A DNA stretch of 64,000 nt from CAWGXG01 sp963826505 (GCA_963826505.1 CAWGXG010000006.1:186001-250000); one strand, 5' to 3'; counted from the first letter of the stretch, positions 43,776 to 54,049 are shown. Made by a program: numbers and translations. The notes: generated from the sequence alone by a model not told the origin.

Positions 43776-46022
43776 TTACAGATCGGCCAGCTTGTCAAGC
43801 ACAGAGTCGACTTTGCTCTTGCGCTTCGGGTGGGCTGCTCCGCGCCGATCAAATCGGCATACGGGCCGCCCTGCGCGCAGCATTTGCTGGTGCGTGCCGC
43901 GCTGGACGATCTTGCCCTGGTCCAGCACGATGATCTCGTCACAGTCGCGGATCGTGCTCAGCCGGTGCGCGACGATCAGGCAGGTACAGCCGCGGCGGCG
44001 CAGATTATCGTCGATGGTTTTTTCGGTGACGGGATCGAGCGCGCTGGTGGCTTCGTCCAGGATCAGCAGAGCGGGGTTGGTCACCAGCGCGCGCGCGATT
44101 TCGAGACGCTGGCGTTCGCCGCCGCTGAAATTACGCCCGCCTGCTTCCAAAGGGAAATCATAGCCGCCGGTATGCTCGGTGATCACGTCGTGGATGGCGG
44201 CGTCTTTAGCGGCCTGCACGATCCACGCTTTGGGCATCGCGGGATTCCACAGCGTCAGGTTATCGCGGATCGTGCCGCTGAACAGGGCGATATTCTGATC
44301 GACCATCGCCATCGACGCGGCCATAACTTCGCGCGGGATCGCGTCGCGCAGCTTGCCGTCGAACAGGATCTCGCCGCCCCAGGCGTCGTACAGCCCGGCC
44401 ACGACCTTGGCGACGGTCGATTTGCCGCTGCCCGATTTGCCGACCAGGGCCACGCGTTGGCCCGGCTTCAGGCTCAGGCTGAAGTCTGACACCAGCGGTT
44501 CCGCCAGCCGGTTATACCCAAACGGAAATCCCGCGCAATTCTAAATAACCGTCCAGACGGTCTGCGGGGGCCATCTCGAGCCCGTGGGCGGTCTCTGGCG
44601 GTCTGAGCGTGCTGTCATCGACCGGATAGCGCAGCACGTCGTCCAGGCGGTTCATGTCGCCTTCGGCTTCTTGCAGGCGATTGCCCAGGTTGATGAGCTG
44701 CGTCACCGGTTGGGTGAAACTGAGCATCAGGCTTTGGAACGCGACCAGCATACCGATCGTGAGCATCGCCGCTTTGCACGCGCAGCCCGCCGATCACCAG
44801 GATCACCGCGATGTTGATCGTCTGGAGCAGGGGCGGGACGATAGCCAGCATTTGCGTCAGGTAGCCGAGTCGCTGCTCGCCGTTGACGACTTTGGCCTGG
44901 AACCCGGCCCACCGCGCAAAAAAGTCCGATTCAGCGCCGGTGGCTTTGAGCGTCTCGATCGTTTCCAGTCCGTCCATTGCGGCGCCGACGAGTTTGCCGC
45001 GTTCTTGGAGCAAGTTGCGATTGGCGTCCACCCGGCGGCGCGAGATGGTGCGCAGCGCGAAAATGTTGATCGTGACAATGCCGATTCCGATCAATGTCAG
45101 CAGCACGTCATATTGCAGCATCAACAGCGCGAAGAAGACGGCCAGCATCAGGTTGATGACGGCGGTCGCCAGTTCGCCGGACAGAAGCTGCGCGACACGG
45201 TCGTTAATCTGCACGCGGAAGGCAATATCGCCCGCGTAACGCTGCGTGAAAAACTCCACCGGCAGGTGCAGAATATGCCAGAAGAAGCGGCTCGACCCAC
45301 TGAGCGAGAGCTTGGTTTCCATGCCGCAGCAGGTACATTTGCTGCATCCAGGCCAGACCGGTGGTGATTAACGCCGCCAACCCCATGCCGACCAGCAGCG
45401 GCACAATCCACGTTTGGCCACTGACCAGGATGTCGTCGACAAAGACGCGCAAAAACGTCGGGACGATCAGACCGGGGATGACCAGCAGCAGGCTGGCCAG
45501 CAGCACGAAGATAACGCCCCATTGCGACGCGCTCAGGCGCTGGCGCAGCGCCGGAATCAGGCTGAAGGGGTGGCCGCCTTTTTCGAAGGCCGGGCCGGGT
45601 TCCATCACCAGCGCGATGCCGGTGAAATACTCGTCGAACTCGTTGAGCGGAATGGTGCGCGGGCCTGTCGCCGGATCGTTGATGTAGGCGACGTTCGCCC
45701 CTAAGCCTTCCAATACGAGAAAATGGGTAAACTTCCAAAACAGGATGATGGGTAAGGGGAGATTGAGCAGCCCTTTGATGCTGCTGCGCCGGACGCCTTT
45801 GGCTTCCAGCCCATAGCTGCGTGCGGCCTTAACCAGATTCAGCGCGTTGCTGCCGTCGCGTGAGACGCCACAGGCTAACCGCAGTTCTTCGAGCGCGACG
45901 TATTTCCCGTAGTAGTGCAGCACGATCGCGAGAGAGGCTGCCCCGCACTCGACGGCTTCCATTTGCAGGACGGTCGGCGTCTTGACCCGCTTACGCTGTT
46001 CACGTGGGATGGGTTCAGCCAT
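43776..46022 (-). pseudogene. NHLM bacteriocin system C39 peptidase/ABC transporter, frameshifted
   Basis: About 740 residues when shifts near 45310, 44770, 44515 and 43830-43870 are bridged. The N-terminal C39 peptidase (1-135) has Cys26 in MEAVECGAASL, a His in KFTHFLVLEG and the Asp in YINDPATGPR, the triad that cuts after double glycine. The transmembrane region has about six helices. The ATPase has Walker A (GKSGSGKST), signature FSGGERQRLEIARAL and Walker B (LLILDEATSALDP). The start ATG at 46022 is 20 bases after the HlyD-like stop. It is the predicted peptidase and exporter for the Nif11 precursor at 39833. Confidence 0.85.
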
Positions 46023-46042
46023 GCGGCACCGGTTCGGATGGA

Positions 46043-46864
46043 TCAGGACAGATTGAGCAGTTTGCTGATCGGGCGTTTCTTGTCGATGGTGATGTGCAGC
46101 AGGCACGGCGTCCCGCTGACCAGTGGAGTCGAGGGGCCGTCCGAGGCCGACCACGAATATGACCCGTCACCGGCGCTTTTCAAGCCGATACGCACTTCGA
46201 AGACCGGCCCTTGACTCAAGAGGTCGTCCACATAGCCGGAATCGCCCAATGCGATCATCATCTCCTCGCGCGTCGCGGCGAACTGCGCCACCGATTGAAG
46301 TGTGCCCTCCAGATAGCCGTATTTTTCGCGCTCAACCGTAGACGGAAGCACCTGGACGGTCATGCCAGCGCGTACACGCTGGCGGTCGGCCAGCGGCAGG
46401 TAGGCGATCACTTCGAGCTGCGGCACGTCGCGGTCAAACGACTCGACGCTGATCAGGGGTGTTCCGGCGTCGACGGGCTCGCCTGTCGCCGCGCGAATGA
46501 CCGTCACGCGCCCGCTGACGGGGCTGGCCACGCTGACGGTCCCGGCCTGAGTCGTGATCTCGGCAACCACCTGTCCAACCGCAATCCGATCGCCGGGCTC
46601 AACGCTGATGGTCGCGACCTGCCCGGCTTCCGAAGCCGGGACAAAGATCACGGGATTGCTCAGCGTCAGCAGGCCGGTTTGGTCGAGGGATGTGGTGATG
46701 CTGCCGAAGATGCCCCACAGCAACGTCATCCCCAGGACGCCGCCGAACGCTACCAGCAGCAGCCATGATCCCGGCCCGGTAATCTGCATCAGGCGGTCGA
46801 GTTCTTCGGGTGAGGCGAGCTTATCGAGCGCGGCTTTGCGATAGACCGATCGTTGTTCGGACAT
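46043..46864 (-). CDS. NHLM bacteriocin system secretion protein (HlyD family)
   Basis: 273 residues. The N-terminus (VYRKAALDKLASPEELDRLM) is characteristic of the NHLM secretion protein. One transmembrane helix follows (SWLLLVAFGGVLGMTLLWGIFG), then a biotinyl/lipoyl-like barrel in two halves (GQVATISVEPGDRIAVGQVVAEI and SPVSGRVTVIRAATGEPVDAG) and a beta-barrel with LPLADRQRVRAGMTVQVLPS. It is the membrane fusion partner of the two ABC proteins downstream. Intact, unlike those genes. A plausible promoter lies about 80 bases upstream. Confidence 0.92.
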   Translation of the reverse strand: MSEQRSVYRKAALDKLASPEELDRLMQITGPGSWLLLVAFGGVLGMTLLWGIFGSITTSLDQTGLLTLSNPVIFVPASEAGQVATISVEPGDRIAVGQVVAEITTQAGTVSVASPVSGRVTVIRAATGEPVDAGTPLISVESFDRDVPQLEVIAYLPLADRQRVRAGMTVQVLPSTVEREKYGYLEGTLQSVAQFAATREEMMIALGDSGYVDDLLSQGPVFEVRIGLKSAGDGSYSWSASDGPSTPLVSGTPCLLHITIDKKRPISKLLNLS

Positions 46865-46944
46865 GGTTTCTCTGACAATGTTGGGCGATTATGCGGCGCA
46901 CCGTAGCCACAACGCACACATACAACGCGTTTGGTCTGGAGCCA

Positions 46945-46973
46945 AGCATACAGGAGGTTGGCAGGTCGCGCAA
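46945..46973 (-). promoter_or_regulatory. Probable promoter of the NHLM export operon
   Basis: On the minus strand TTGCGC (46973-46968) and TATGCT (46950-46945) are spaced by 17 bases, about 80 bases before the HlyD-like start. Both hexamers are only moderate matches. Confidence 0.4.
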
Positions 46974-47027
46974 TGTAGTCTGGCTGTGTTTTCCCATGTT
47001 GTCCGTGCCACCCTAACCAAACGGCTA

Positions 47028-47057
47028 TTGTGGGCTCAGTAAGCGAATTAGTATAAT
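47028..47057 (+). promoter_or_regulatory. Promoter of the MFS exporter gene
   Basis: TTGTGG (47028-47033) and a perfect TATAAT (47052-47057) with an 18-base spacer, about 50 bases before the start codon. Confidence 0.6.
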
Positions 47058-47111
47058 ATGTATGAAACATTTCAAGATTAATCAGAATACGTGTAACGAG
47101 CGGAGCTTACC

Positions 47112-48695
47112 ATGAACAGGTCACATCGTAATCCCTGGATAGCCTTGCTGTTCATCAGCGTCTCACTGCTGATTATCAGTTTGGACAACACCGTGCTGAA
47201 TGTGGCACTCCCCTCGATCGCTCTGGGACTGAATGCCAGTGCCAGCGATTTACAATGGATTGTCGATGCGTATATCCTGGTGTTTGCCGCGCTCCTTCTG
47301 ACGATGGGATCTGTGGGTGACCGCATAGGCCGCAAACGGATTTTGCAGTTTGGGATCGTCTGGTTTGCGGGTTTTTCGATTATGGCGGCAGTGGCGGAGT
47401 CGGTGGAAGTGTTGGTGGCAGCGCGGGCGCTGCTCGGTCTTGGTGGGGCGATGATTTTGCCGGCGACGCTGTCGTTGGTTACGGCCTCATTCCGTGATGC
47501 CAAGCAGCGCGCGACCGCGATCGCGGCGTGGGCTGCCGTGTTTGGGCTCGGGCTGGGGCTCGGCCCGCTGGTCAGCGGTTTCTTGCTCAATCACTACCAC
47601 TGGCATTCGGTATTCCTCATCAACCTGCCGGTGTCGGCGGTAGCCCTGGTCGGTGGTTACTTCTTCATTGAGGAGTCGAAGGATGAAAACGCGCCCGAAC
47701 CGGATCTTCCCGGTGTTGGCCTCTCAATCGTCGGGTTATTCGCCCTGGTGTATGGCATCATCGAAGCCGGGGTCATCGGGTGGGACGCGACACGTGTCCT
47801 GATCGCGTTTGGCGTGGCGGCAGTGATGCTGGGCGTCTTCGCGTGGTGGGAGCTCCGCTCGCCGAATGCGATGCTGCCCATGTTTCTGTTCAAGAACATG
47901 TCCTTCACCGGGGCCAGTCTCGCCATAGCGCTGATGATGTTCTGCATCCTGGGGGCCATGTTCTTCCTGACCCAATATTTCCAATCCGTCCAGCGCTACT
48001 CGCCGTTCCAAACAGGCCTGCGCATGTTCCCGATGTTCTTTGTGTTTATGATGGCGGCGGGTAATGCGGCACCCATTACCGCCCGCCTGCGCAGTATCAA
48101 ACTGGTGGTCGGGATCGGGTTCGTAGCGGCTACTGCCGGGATGTTCTATCTCTCGCTGGTGTCGAGCGTCGGGTCTTCGTACTGGACGCTGCTGCCCGGT
48201 TTGATTGCTATGGGGGCGGGGATGGGCCTGGCGATGACCCCGACGACCGATTCGATCATGGGATCCGTGCCAGTCAGTAAGGCCGGGGTGGGCTCCGCGA
48301 TGAACGACACGACGCGTGAAGTCGGCGGCGCATTGGGGATAGCCGTGTTGGGCACGCTGATGAATCACAGCTACCTGCGTGAAATCACGTCTCTAAAAGA
48401 TGCGGTTCCCGCCGGTGTCTACGCAGCCGTCCGTAGTGGCATCGAAGGCGCGCACGGCGTCGCCGGAGCGATAGGCGGTGATACGGCGACCGCGATCACC
48501 CATACGGCTAATCATGCGTTCGTGTCCGGCATGACCGGCGCTATGCTCGTGGCCGGGGTGATCATGCTGGTTTCGGCTGTGTTCACCTTCCTGGTGCTGC
48601 CCGCCGAAACCCGCTGCTATGAGCCGGAATGCCTGGAAGAAGAGGCGCTTGCCGCGGCGGGCGCGAGCCTCCCTGCGCCCGTGTCAGGCGACTGA
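47112..48695 (+). CDS. DHA2 family MFS multidrug efflux transporter
   Basis: 527 residues with about 14 membrane segments, the EmrB/QacA (DHA2) layout. Motif D1 is seen as LDNTVLNVALPSI in helix 1, motif A as GDRIGRKRI in the helix 2-3 loop and motif C-like GLGLGLGPLVSGFLL in helix 5, as in drug:H+ antiporters. It probably exports a hydrophobic drug or, by its position beside the NHLM export operon, could protect against a product; that link is weak because the gene is divergent with its own promoter and terminator. Confidence 0.93.
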   Translation: MNRSHRNPWIALLFISVSLLIISLDNTVLNVALPSIALGLNASASDLQWIVDAYILVFAALLLTMGSVGDRIGRKRILQFGIVWFAGFSIMAAVAESVEVLVAARALLGLGGAMILPATLSLVTASFRDAKQRATAIAAWAAVFGLGLGLGPLVSGFLLNHYHWHSVFLINLPVSAVALVGGYFFIEESKDENAPEPDLPGVGLSIVGLFALVYGIIEAGVIGWDATRVLIAFGVAAVMLGVFAWWELRSPNAMLPMFLFKNMSFTGASLAIALMMFCILGAMFFLTQYFQSVQRYSPFQTGLRMFPMFFVFMMAAGNAAPITARLRSIKLVVGIGFVAATAGMFYLSLVSSVGSSYWTLLPGLIAMGAGMGLAMTPTTDSIMGSVPVSKAGVGSAMNDTTREVGGALGIAVLGTLMNHSYLREITSLKDAVPAGVYAAVRSGIEGAHGVAGAIGGDTATAITHTANHAFVSGMTGAMLVAGVIMLVSAVFTFLVLPAETRCYEPECLEEEALAAAGASLPAPVSGD

Positions 48696-48737
48696 TCCTC
48701 ACAGCGGGTAAAGACACAGCCGAAGTACATAGATATG

Positions 48738-48763
48738 GGGCAGGCTCATCGCCTGCCCTTTTT
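48738..48763 (+). terminator. Rho-independent terminator after the MFS gene
   Basis: A perfect 8-base GC-rich stem (48738-48745 with 48751-48758), loop TCATC, followed by TTTTT. Confidence 0.85.
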
Positions 48764-48784
48764 CGTGGTTCCATCTGGCGCGGC

Positions 48785-49594
48785 TCAGGCGTCCACCACG
48801 CATGGATTTTCCAATCGCCCGATCTGTTCGATCTCGACGGCGACCGTGTCGCCATCCTGCATAAACAGCTTCGGATCGCGGAAGGCGCCGGTGCCATGCG
48901 GAGTCCCGGTTAGAATTAGATCGCCGGGTTCGAGCGTGAATGCCTGCGAGCAGAACGCGATGAGGTGGGCCACACTGAAGATCATCTCGCGAGTGTGGCT
49001 GTCCTGGACGGTCTGACCGTTCAGCACGCAGCGAATCGCCAATGTCTGCGGATCGGGGATAGCATCCGCCGTGATAATCGCGGGTCCCAGCGGGCAGAAG
49101 GTATCCAAACTTTTGCCGCGCACCCATTGACCGTCCCCAAACTGGAGATCGCGCGCGCTCACGTCGTTGGCCGCCGTGTATCCGAAGACATAACTCAGCG
49201 CGTCGGCCTCAGATACGTGGCGCGCTGTCTTGCCGATCACGACCGCCAGCTCGGCCTCGTAATCGACCTGCTGCGTCAGCCGCCGGGACCAGCGGACCGG
49301 CTCGCCGGGGGCATTGAGCGAGGTCGTGAACTTCGTGAAAATGACCGGATTCTTAGGCGGCGGCGTGTTCGTTTCGCGGCAGTGGTCCATGTAATTCAGC
49401 CCGATGGCGACGATCTTGCCGGGGGTTTCGACCGGGGCCAACAACCGGATCGCATCCAGCCGGTGTTCGGCGATCCGGTCGGGTGTCTGACCGGCCAGAA
49501 TAGCGGACCATGTCAGACTGGTCGCCGTGATGACGCCATCGTGTAGTACGCCGAACTGCGACGCGCCGTTGTGTTCAAAGCGGACCCACTCCAT
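48785..49594 (-). CDS. Fumarylacetoacetate hydrolase (FAH) family protein
   Basis: 269 residues. The N-terminal small domain is followed by the FAH barrel with VAIGLNYMDHCRET, NPVIFTKF, VDYEAELAVVIG (metal-binding Glu residues), GYTAANDVSARDLQ and LEPGDLILTGTPHGTG. This set is typical of 2-hydroxyhepta-2,4-diene-1,7-dioate isomerases, acylpyruvases and oxaloacetate decarboxylases. The enzyme splits or isomerises a C-C bond in a beta-diketo acid. The start ATG at 49594 has AGGAGG a few bases before. No co-operonic genes are visible. Confidence 0.93.
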   Translation of the reverse strand: MEWVRFEHNGASQFGVLHDGVITATSLTWSAILAGQTPDRIAEHRLDAIRLLAPVETPGKIVAIGLNYMDHCRETNTPPPKNPVIFTKFTTSLNAPGEPVRWSRRLTQQVDYEAELAVVIGKTARHVSEADALSYVFGYTAANDVSARDLQFGDGQWVRGKSLDTFCPLGPAIITADAIPDPQTLAIRCVLNGQTVQDSHTREMIFSVAHLIAFCSQAFTLEPGDLILTGTPHGTGAFRDPKLFMQDGDTVAVEIEQIGRLENPCVVDA

Positions 49595-50003
49595 CAGAAT
49601 CCTCCTGTGCTCAGCACATCTTGCCTGCTATGCCACCATCACCTGGGATGATGACGCTGATAATCAACGTGGTGGTCGAAGCCAAGGCGTCAACCGGGCT
49701 GGCAATCTGCGGCTGCCTTAACCTTGGGGAACGACTCCTGTAACTGTAGGCGATTGCCTCTCATTTGGCAACCACACCGGGTGGTTGACTGGCTGAGGTT
49801 TGCCGCCCATTTTCCGGACTTTGGGCCCGCTTTTCAAGGCATATACGCGGCCGGTAAGAGGATTTAAAAGATATTAATCTAGATAACCCTGAGATTTAAA
49901 CTGGCGTTGGGATACATTTGGTTTGCCGTGTTTATATTCTGAACTGTTTGGGATTGATCATCACCCATTGTGGGGCATTGTTTTCTAGCACACGGAGGTT
50001 TTC
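49595..50003. other. Intergenic region upstream of the pst operon
   Basis: About 400 bases with no convincing gene. It has a perfect inverted repeat CAACCAC-ACCGG-GTGGTTG (49769-49787) and two copies of GATTTAAA (49861-49868, 49893-49900) spaced 32 bases, about three helical turns. TATATT at 49933-49938 is a possible -10. A phosphate-responsive control region is likely by position, but a canonical E. coli Pho box is not seen. CGGAGG precedes the pstS start. Confidence 0.5.
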
Positions 50004-51193
50004 ATGCAGCACAAACGTATCCTGGGGTTGAAGTTGGTGGCATTAGTCCTTGTAATTGCCATGGTTGTCCCCTTCGCGTTCGCTCAGGATGGTTCTATTC
50101 CCGGTGCAGGACTTATCACGGGCCCAGTGGACGGCGAGTCTAACACTCTCAATGGCGCTGGCGCGACGTTTCCTAAGCCACTCTATGATCAGTGGGTGGC
50201 GCAGTACAACGAACTGACCGGCGTCCAGATCAACTACCAGGCTATTGGTTCTGGTGGCGGTATCCAGGGCATCAGCGACCAGTCTGTCGATTTCGGTGCC
50301 AGCGATGGCCCGATGACCGACGACCAGCTTGCCCAGGCCAAGGGTGGCGCGCTCTTGCACATCCCGATGACGATGGGTGGCGTGGTGCTGGTTCACAACG
50401 TTCCTGAAATTGGCAGCGATGTACTCAAGTTGACCCCTGAAAACGTGGCGCTGATCTTCCTCGGTGAGGCTGGCCGTCTTGGCGGCGACACCCCGCGCGA
50501 ACCTATCATCAAGTGGAACGACGAGCGTTTGGTCGCTGACAATCCCCAGTTGGCTGATGTGGATAAGTACATTGTCGTCATCCATCGTTCGGACAGCTCC
50601 GGTACGACCAACATCTTCACCAGCTATCTGAGCGCTGTCAGCCGGATTGGGACGAAATCGTCGGCTTCGGTAACGCAGTGGATTGGCAGACGGGTATCGG
50701 TGCCAAGGGCAACCCCGGCGTGGCGGGTAACGTGGTCCAGACCCCCTACTCCATCGGCTATGTCGAGCAGGGTTATGCCGTAGCGAATGACCTGTCCCGG
50801 CGGCTGTTCAGAACCAGGCGGGTAACTTCGTGACGGCGTCGCAGGAAACTGTCTCCGCAGCGGCGGCTGGCATCGAACTGCCCGATGACATGCGCGTCAA
50901 ACTGGTGAACGCGGCTGGCGAGAATGCTTACCCAATCGCGGGCTTCACCTGGCTGCTGGTCTACGAAAATCAGACCGATGCTCGCCAAGGCGCTGGCGCT
51001 GGTCCGCTACCTGTGGTGGGCCACCCACGACGGCCAGGTCTTCACGGGTACCAGCGATGACCCGGTTGTCCAGGGCTATGCGCCCCTGCCCGAACCGGCC
51101 ATCCAGAAAGCCGAAGCCCTGATCGAGAAGATCACGGTCGATGGCCAGATGGTGCTGCCGCAGGAACTCGCTGACTCGGTAATGATGCACTAG
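50004..51193 (+). pseudogene. pstS: Phosphate ABC transporter substrate-binding protein PstS, frameshifted
   Basis: About 390 residues when three shifts are bridged (near 50645, 50800 and 50985). There is a signal peptide (1-27) and a PstS core: LNGAGATFPKPLYDQWVAQYNELTG, YQAIGSGGGIQGISDQSVDFGASDGPM, HRSDSSGTTNIFTSYL (phosphate-binding Ser/Thr/Arg), then in other frames GIGAKGNPGVAGNV, TPYSIGYVEQGYA and PIAGFTWLLVYENQ. All segments match PstS order and none is missing. The shifts look like sequence errors since PstC, PstA and PstB follow in order. It binds phosphate outside the membrane for the PstCAB importer. Confidence 0.9.
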
Positions 51194-51336
51194 CTTTTAT
51201 GGCTAATCCGGTGGAGTTTGTCTCTACCGGATCATTCAATCGGTGGGTGCCGGTACGCAGCACCCGCCGATACTTTGTTTTTCAGACGCCAACACAGATT
51301 GTGATGCTGTTCGGCTGAATGTGAGGAGTAGCGGTA

Positions 51337-52299
51337 TTGATAGCAAAGCGGCACATCGTTAATCGTGGCGACCGCGTCTTTAACCTGATTTTGCGTGTGT
51401 GCTCGTTGGCGCTGGTCGTCCTGCTGGCTTACCTGGCCTTCACACTGGTCCGATATTCGGTGAAGGTGCTCGATCAGTTTGGTACGTCATTTTTCACCGG
51501 CACGACGTGGCGGCCCAACGCGACCAAACGCTATGGCATTGAGTTCGGATCGATGCCGTACATTTACGGCACGGTCATCACGTCGATCATCGGACTGGCG
51601 CTGGCAACGCCCCTGGCGATCGGCACGGCCATCTTTGTACAGGAATATGCGCCGCGCTGGTTGGGAATGCCGATCGCGTTTGTGGTCGAGTTGTTGGTTA
51701 CCATCCCCAGTATCGCCTATGGGTTGTGGGGACTGCTGATCCTGGTGCCTTTCATGCGCGATCACGTCCAGCCCTTCCTCCAGCAGAATTTCGGCAACTG
51801 GCCGATCATAGGTCCCGCGTTTTCCGGGCCGATTTTTGGTCAGGGGCTGCTCACCGCAGGAATCATCCTGGCGATCATGATCTTGCCGACCATTTTGTCG
51901 TTGTCGCGGGAGATTATTGCTCAGGTGCCGCGCCTGCAAAAAGAGGGCGTTTTGGCGCTGGGCGCGACGAAATGGGAAATGATTTCCAAGTCGATTTTGC
52001 CGTTTGCCAAGGGTGGCATCATCGGCGCGATGATGCTGGGGCTGGCCCGCGCCATCGGCGAGACGATGGCCGTCACGATGGTGATCGGCAATTCGTCAGG
52101 TGACATCACCGGATCGTTGTTCACGCCGGGGTATACGCTGGCGAGCGCGATTGCTAACCAGTTCACCGACACCAATTCAGAGCTGCATTTCAGCGCAGTC
52201 GTGGGGTTGGGGTTGGTGCTGCTGGTCGTGGCGTCGCTGTTCAACATCTTATCCCGCGTCATTGTGAGATGGTTCGCTCGTATGCCATCTACTTCATAG
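51337..52299 (+). CDS. pstC: Phosphate ABC transporter permease PstC
   Basis: 320 residues, six membrane helices. The binding-protein-dependent inner-membrane motif occurs as ALGATKWEMISKSILPFAKGGIIGAMMLGLARAIGETMAV, characteristic of PstC, with the ATP-contacting EAA-type loop. It starts at TTG 51337, supported by AGGAG 8 bases before and by the usual membrane N-terminus; no ATG fits better. It works with PstA as the transmembrane pair of the phosphate importer. Confidence 0.95.
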   Translation: MIAKRHIVNRGDRVFNLILRVCSLALVVLLAYLAFTLVRYSVKVLDQFGTSFFTGTTWRPNATKRYGIEFGSMPYIYGTVITSIIGLALATPLAIGTAIFVQEYAPRWLGMPIAFVVELLVTIPSIAYGLWGLLILVPFMRDHVQPFLQQNFGNWPIIGPAFSGPIFGQGLLTAGIILAIMILPTILSLSREIIAQVPRLQKEGVLALGATKWEMISKSILPFAKGGIIGAMMLGLARAIGETMAVTMVIGNSSGDITGSLFTPGYTLASAIANQFTDTNSELHFSAVVGLGLVLLVVASLFNILSRVIVRWFARMPSTS

Positions 52300-52318
52300 G
52301 ACCTGGAAGGCTTATAGC

Positions 52319-53230
52319 ATGACGCAAAGCGTGTACGAAACGCTCAGGACTAGAGCAGAACCTCTCGGTAGACCGGTGGATCGCGAGCGATTCCGGCTGC
52401 GGTATCGCAAAGCGTTCAACACCTTCATGACCGGGCTGTTGACGTCACTGTCGCTCGTGGCGGTCGCTATCCTGTTCATTATCGTATTCAACATTCTCCA
52501 GAACGGCAGCGGGGCTATCTCTATCAATTTCTTCACCCACTCGCACAAACCCGCCGGTATGGCTGGCGGCGGGATTTCTCAGGCGATCGTGGGCAGCCTC
52601 ATCATGTTGGGTGTGGCATCGGCGGTGTCGATCCCGGTAGGCGTGATGATCGCCGTCTTCCTGGTTGAATTCGACGACGACTGGTTTGCCGGGGTGGTGC
52701 GGTTTGCCGTGGACCTGATGCTTCAGATGCCGTCGATCGTGGTCGGTATTTTCGTTTGGTCGCTGCTGGTACGCCAGGTCACCGGGTTCGCCGGGATCGC
52801 CGGGGCGGTGTCGTTGATGGTGATCATGATCCCGATTGTGATCCGCAGCGTTGAAGAGGTGCTGCGGCTGGTGCCGGATCTGTTGCGCGAAGCGGGATTG
52901 GCGCTGGGCCTGCCTCATTGGCGGGTGGTGGTCAGCATCGTGATCCCGACCGTGCGTTCCGGGATTGTCACGGGCATCATTCTTTCGGTGGCGCGTGCGG
53001 CGGGCGAGACGGCTCCCCTGCTGCTAACAGCGCTCGGCAACGATTTTCTCAACACCGACCTGTCCCAACCGATGGCCGCCATCCCGCTGCAAATCTACAA
53101 CTACGCCACCCAGCCTTCTGCCGATTTGAACGAGAAAGCCTGGGGAGCCTCGCTGGTTCTCATTCTCGTGATTGCCGTATTCAGTGCGGCTGCACGCGCG
53201 TTTACTGGAAAGGTGAAACATGAATCGTAG
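52319..53230 (+). CDS. pstA: Phosphate ABC transporter permease PstA
   Basis: 303 residues with six helices. The N-terminus is a little long before the first helix (SLVAVAILFIIVFNIL). PstA features are the ISINFFTHSHKPAGMAGGGISQAIVGSL region and the EAA loop ALGLPHWRVVVSIVIPTVRSGIVTGIILSVARAAGETAPLL. The gene starts 19 bases after pstC and overlaps pstB by 11 bases, so pstC, A and B are tightly linked. Confidence 0.95.
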   Translation: MTQSVYETLRTRAEPLGRPVDRERFRLRYRKAFNTFMTGLLTSLSLVAVAILFIIVFNILQNGSGAISINFFTHSHKPAGMAGGGISQAIVGSLIMLGVASAVSIPVGVMIAVFLVEFDDDWFAGVVRFAVDLMLQMPSIVVGIFVWSLLVRQVTGFAGIAGAVSLMVIMIPIVIRSVEEVLRLVPDLLREAGLALGLPHWRVVVSIVIPTVRSGIVTGIILSVARAAGETAPLLLTALGNDFLNTDLSQPMAAIPLQIYNYATQPSADLNEKAWGASLVLILVIAVFSAAARAFTGKVKHES

Positions 53231-54049
53231 TGTGGGTATTCTACAGAGACCTGTTACCACATCTGACGGAGTACAAGGCCGGCGGCTTCACGTCGAGCAT
53301 GTCTCGGCCTATTATGGAAAGGCCATGGCAGTCAGAGATGTCACGATGACCTGCCAGCCGAACAAGATCACCGCCATCATCGGCCCTTCGGGATGCGGCA
53401 AATCAACCCTGATTCGCTGCATGAACCGGATGCACGAGGTCATACGCGGAGCCTATGCAGAAGGACAGGTGTTTCTGGATGATGAAAACATCTACGATGA
53501 GCGCGCCGATCCGGTGACGATCCGGCGCAAGATCGGGATGGTCTTCCAGAAGCCGAATCCGTTTCCCACCATGTCGATCTATGACAACGTCATCGTCGGG
53601 CTGAAGCTCAACGGCGGCAAGCAGCGCGGGGCCCGCTATGACGACATCGTAGAACAGGCGCTCCGGTCTGTGGCGTTGTGGGACGAAGTCAAAGATAAGC
53701 TGAAAGCGGCGGGCACAGCCCTGTCGGGCGGGCAGCAGCAGCGCCTGTGCATTGCGCGCGCCCTGGCGGTCCAACCGGGCGTTATCCTGATGGACGAGCC
53801 CTGTTCGGCGCTTGACCCGATCGCCACGCTGCGCATTGAAGACCTGATGCGCGATCTGAGAGAGAACTACACGATCGTGATCGTGACGCACAACATGCAG
53901 CAGGCCGCGCGCGTGTCGGATTACACCGCGTTTATGCTGTCCGATCACACCCGTTCGGGCGAGCTGATCGAGTTCGACGAGACGGAAAAGATCTTCAGCC
54001 GCCCTCCGATCCACGCACCGAAGATTATATCACCGGGCGATTCGGTTAG
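53220..54049 (+). CDS. pstB: Phosphate ABC transporter ATP-binding protein PstB, frameshift near the C-terminus
   Basis: About 276 residues expected. Walker A GPSGCGKST, signature LSGGQQQRLCIARAL, Walker B VILMDEPCSALDP and the switch His in IVTHNMQQAARVSD are all present. Near 54010 the frame slips: a neighbouring frame reads the PstB ending TEDYITGRFG and then stops at 54049, whereas the unshifted frame runs on to 54125 with no family similarity. Restoring one T in the CCCTCC run at about 54003-54008 would join them. This single-base deletion is the clearest example of a likely sequence error in the window. No phoU gene follows. Confidence 0.93.
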
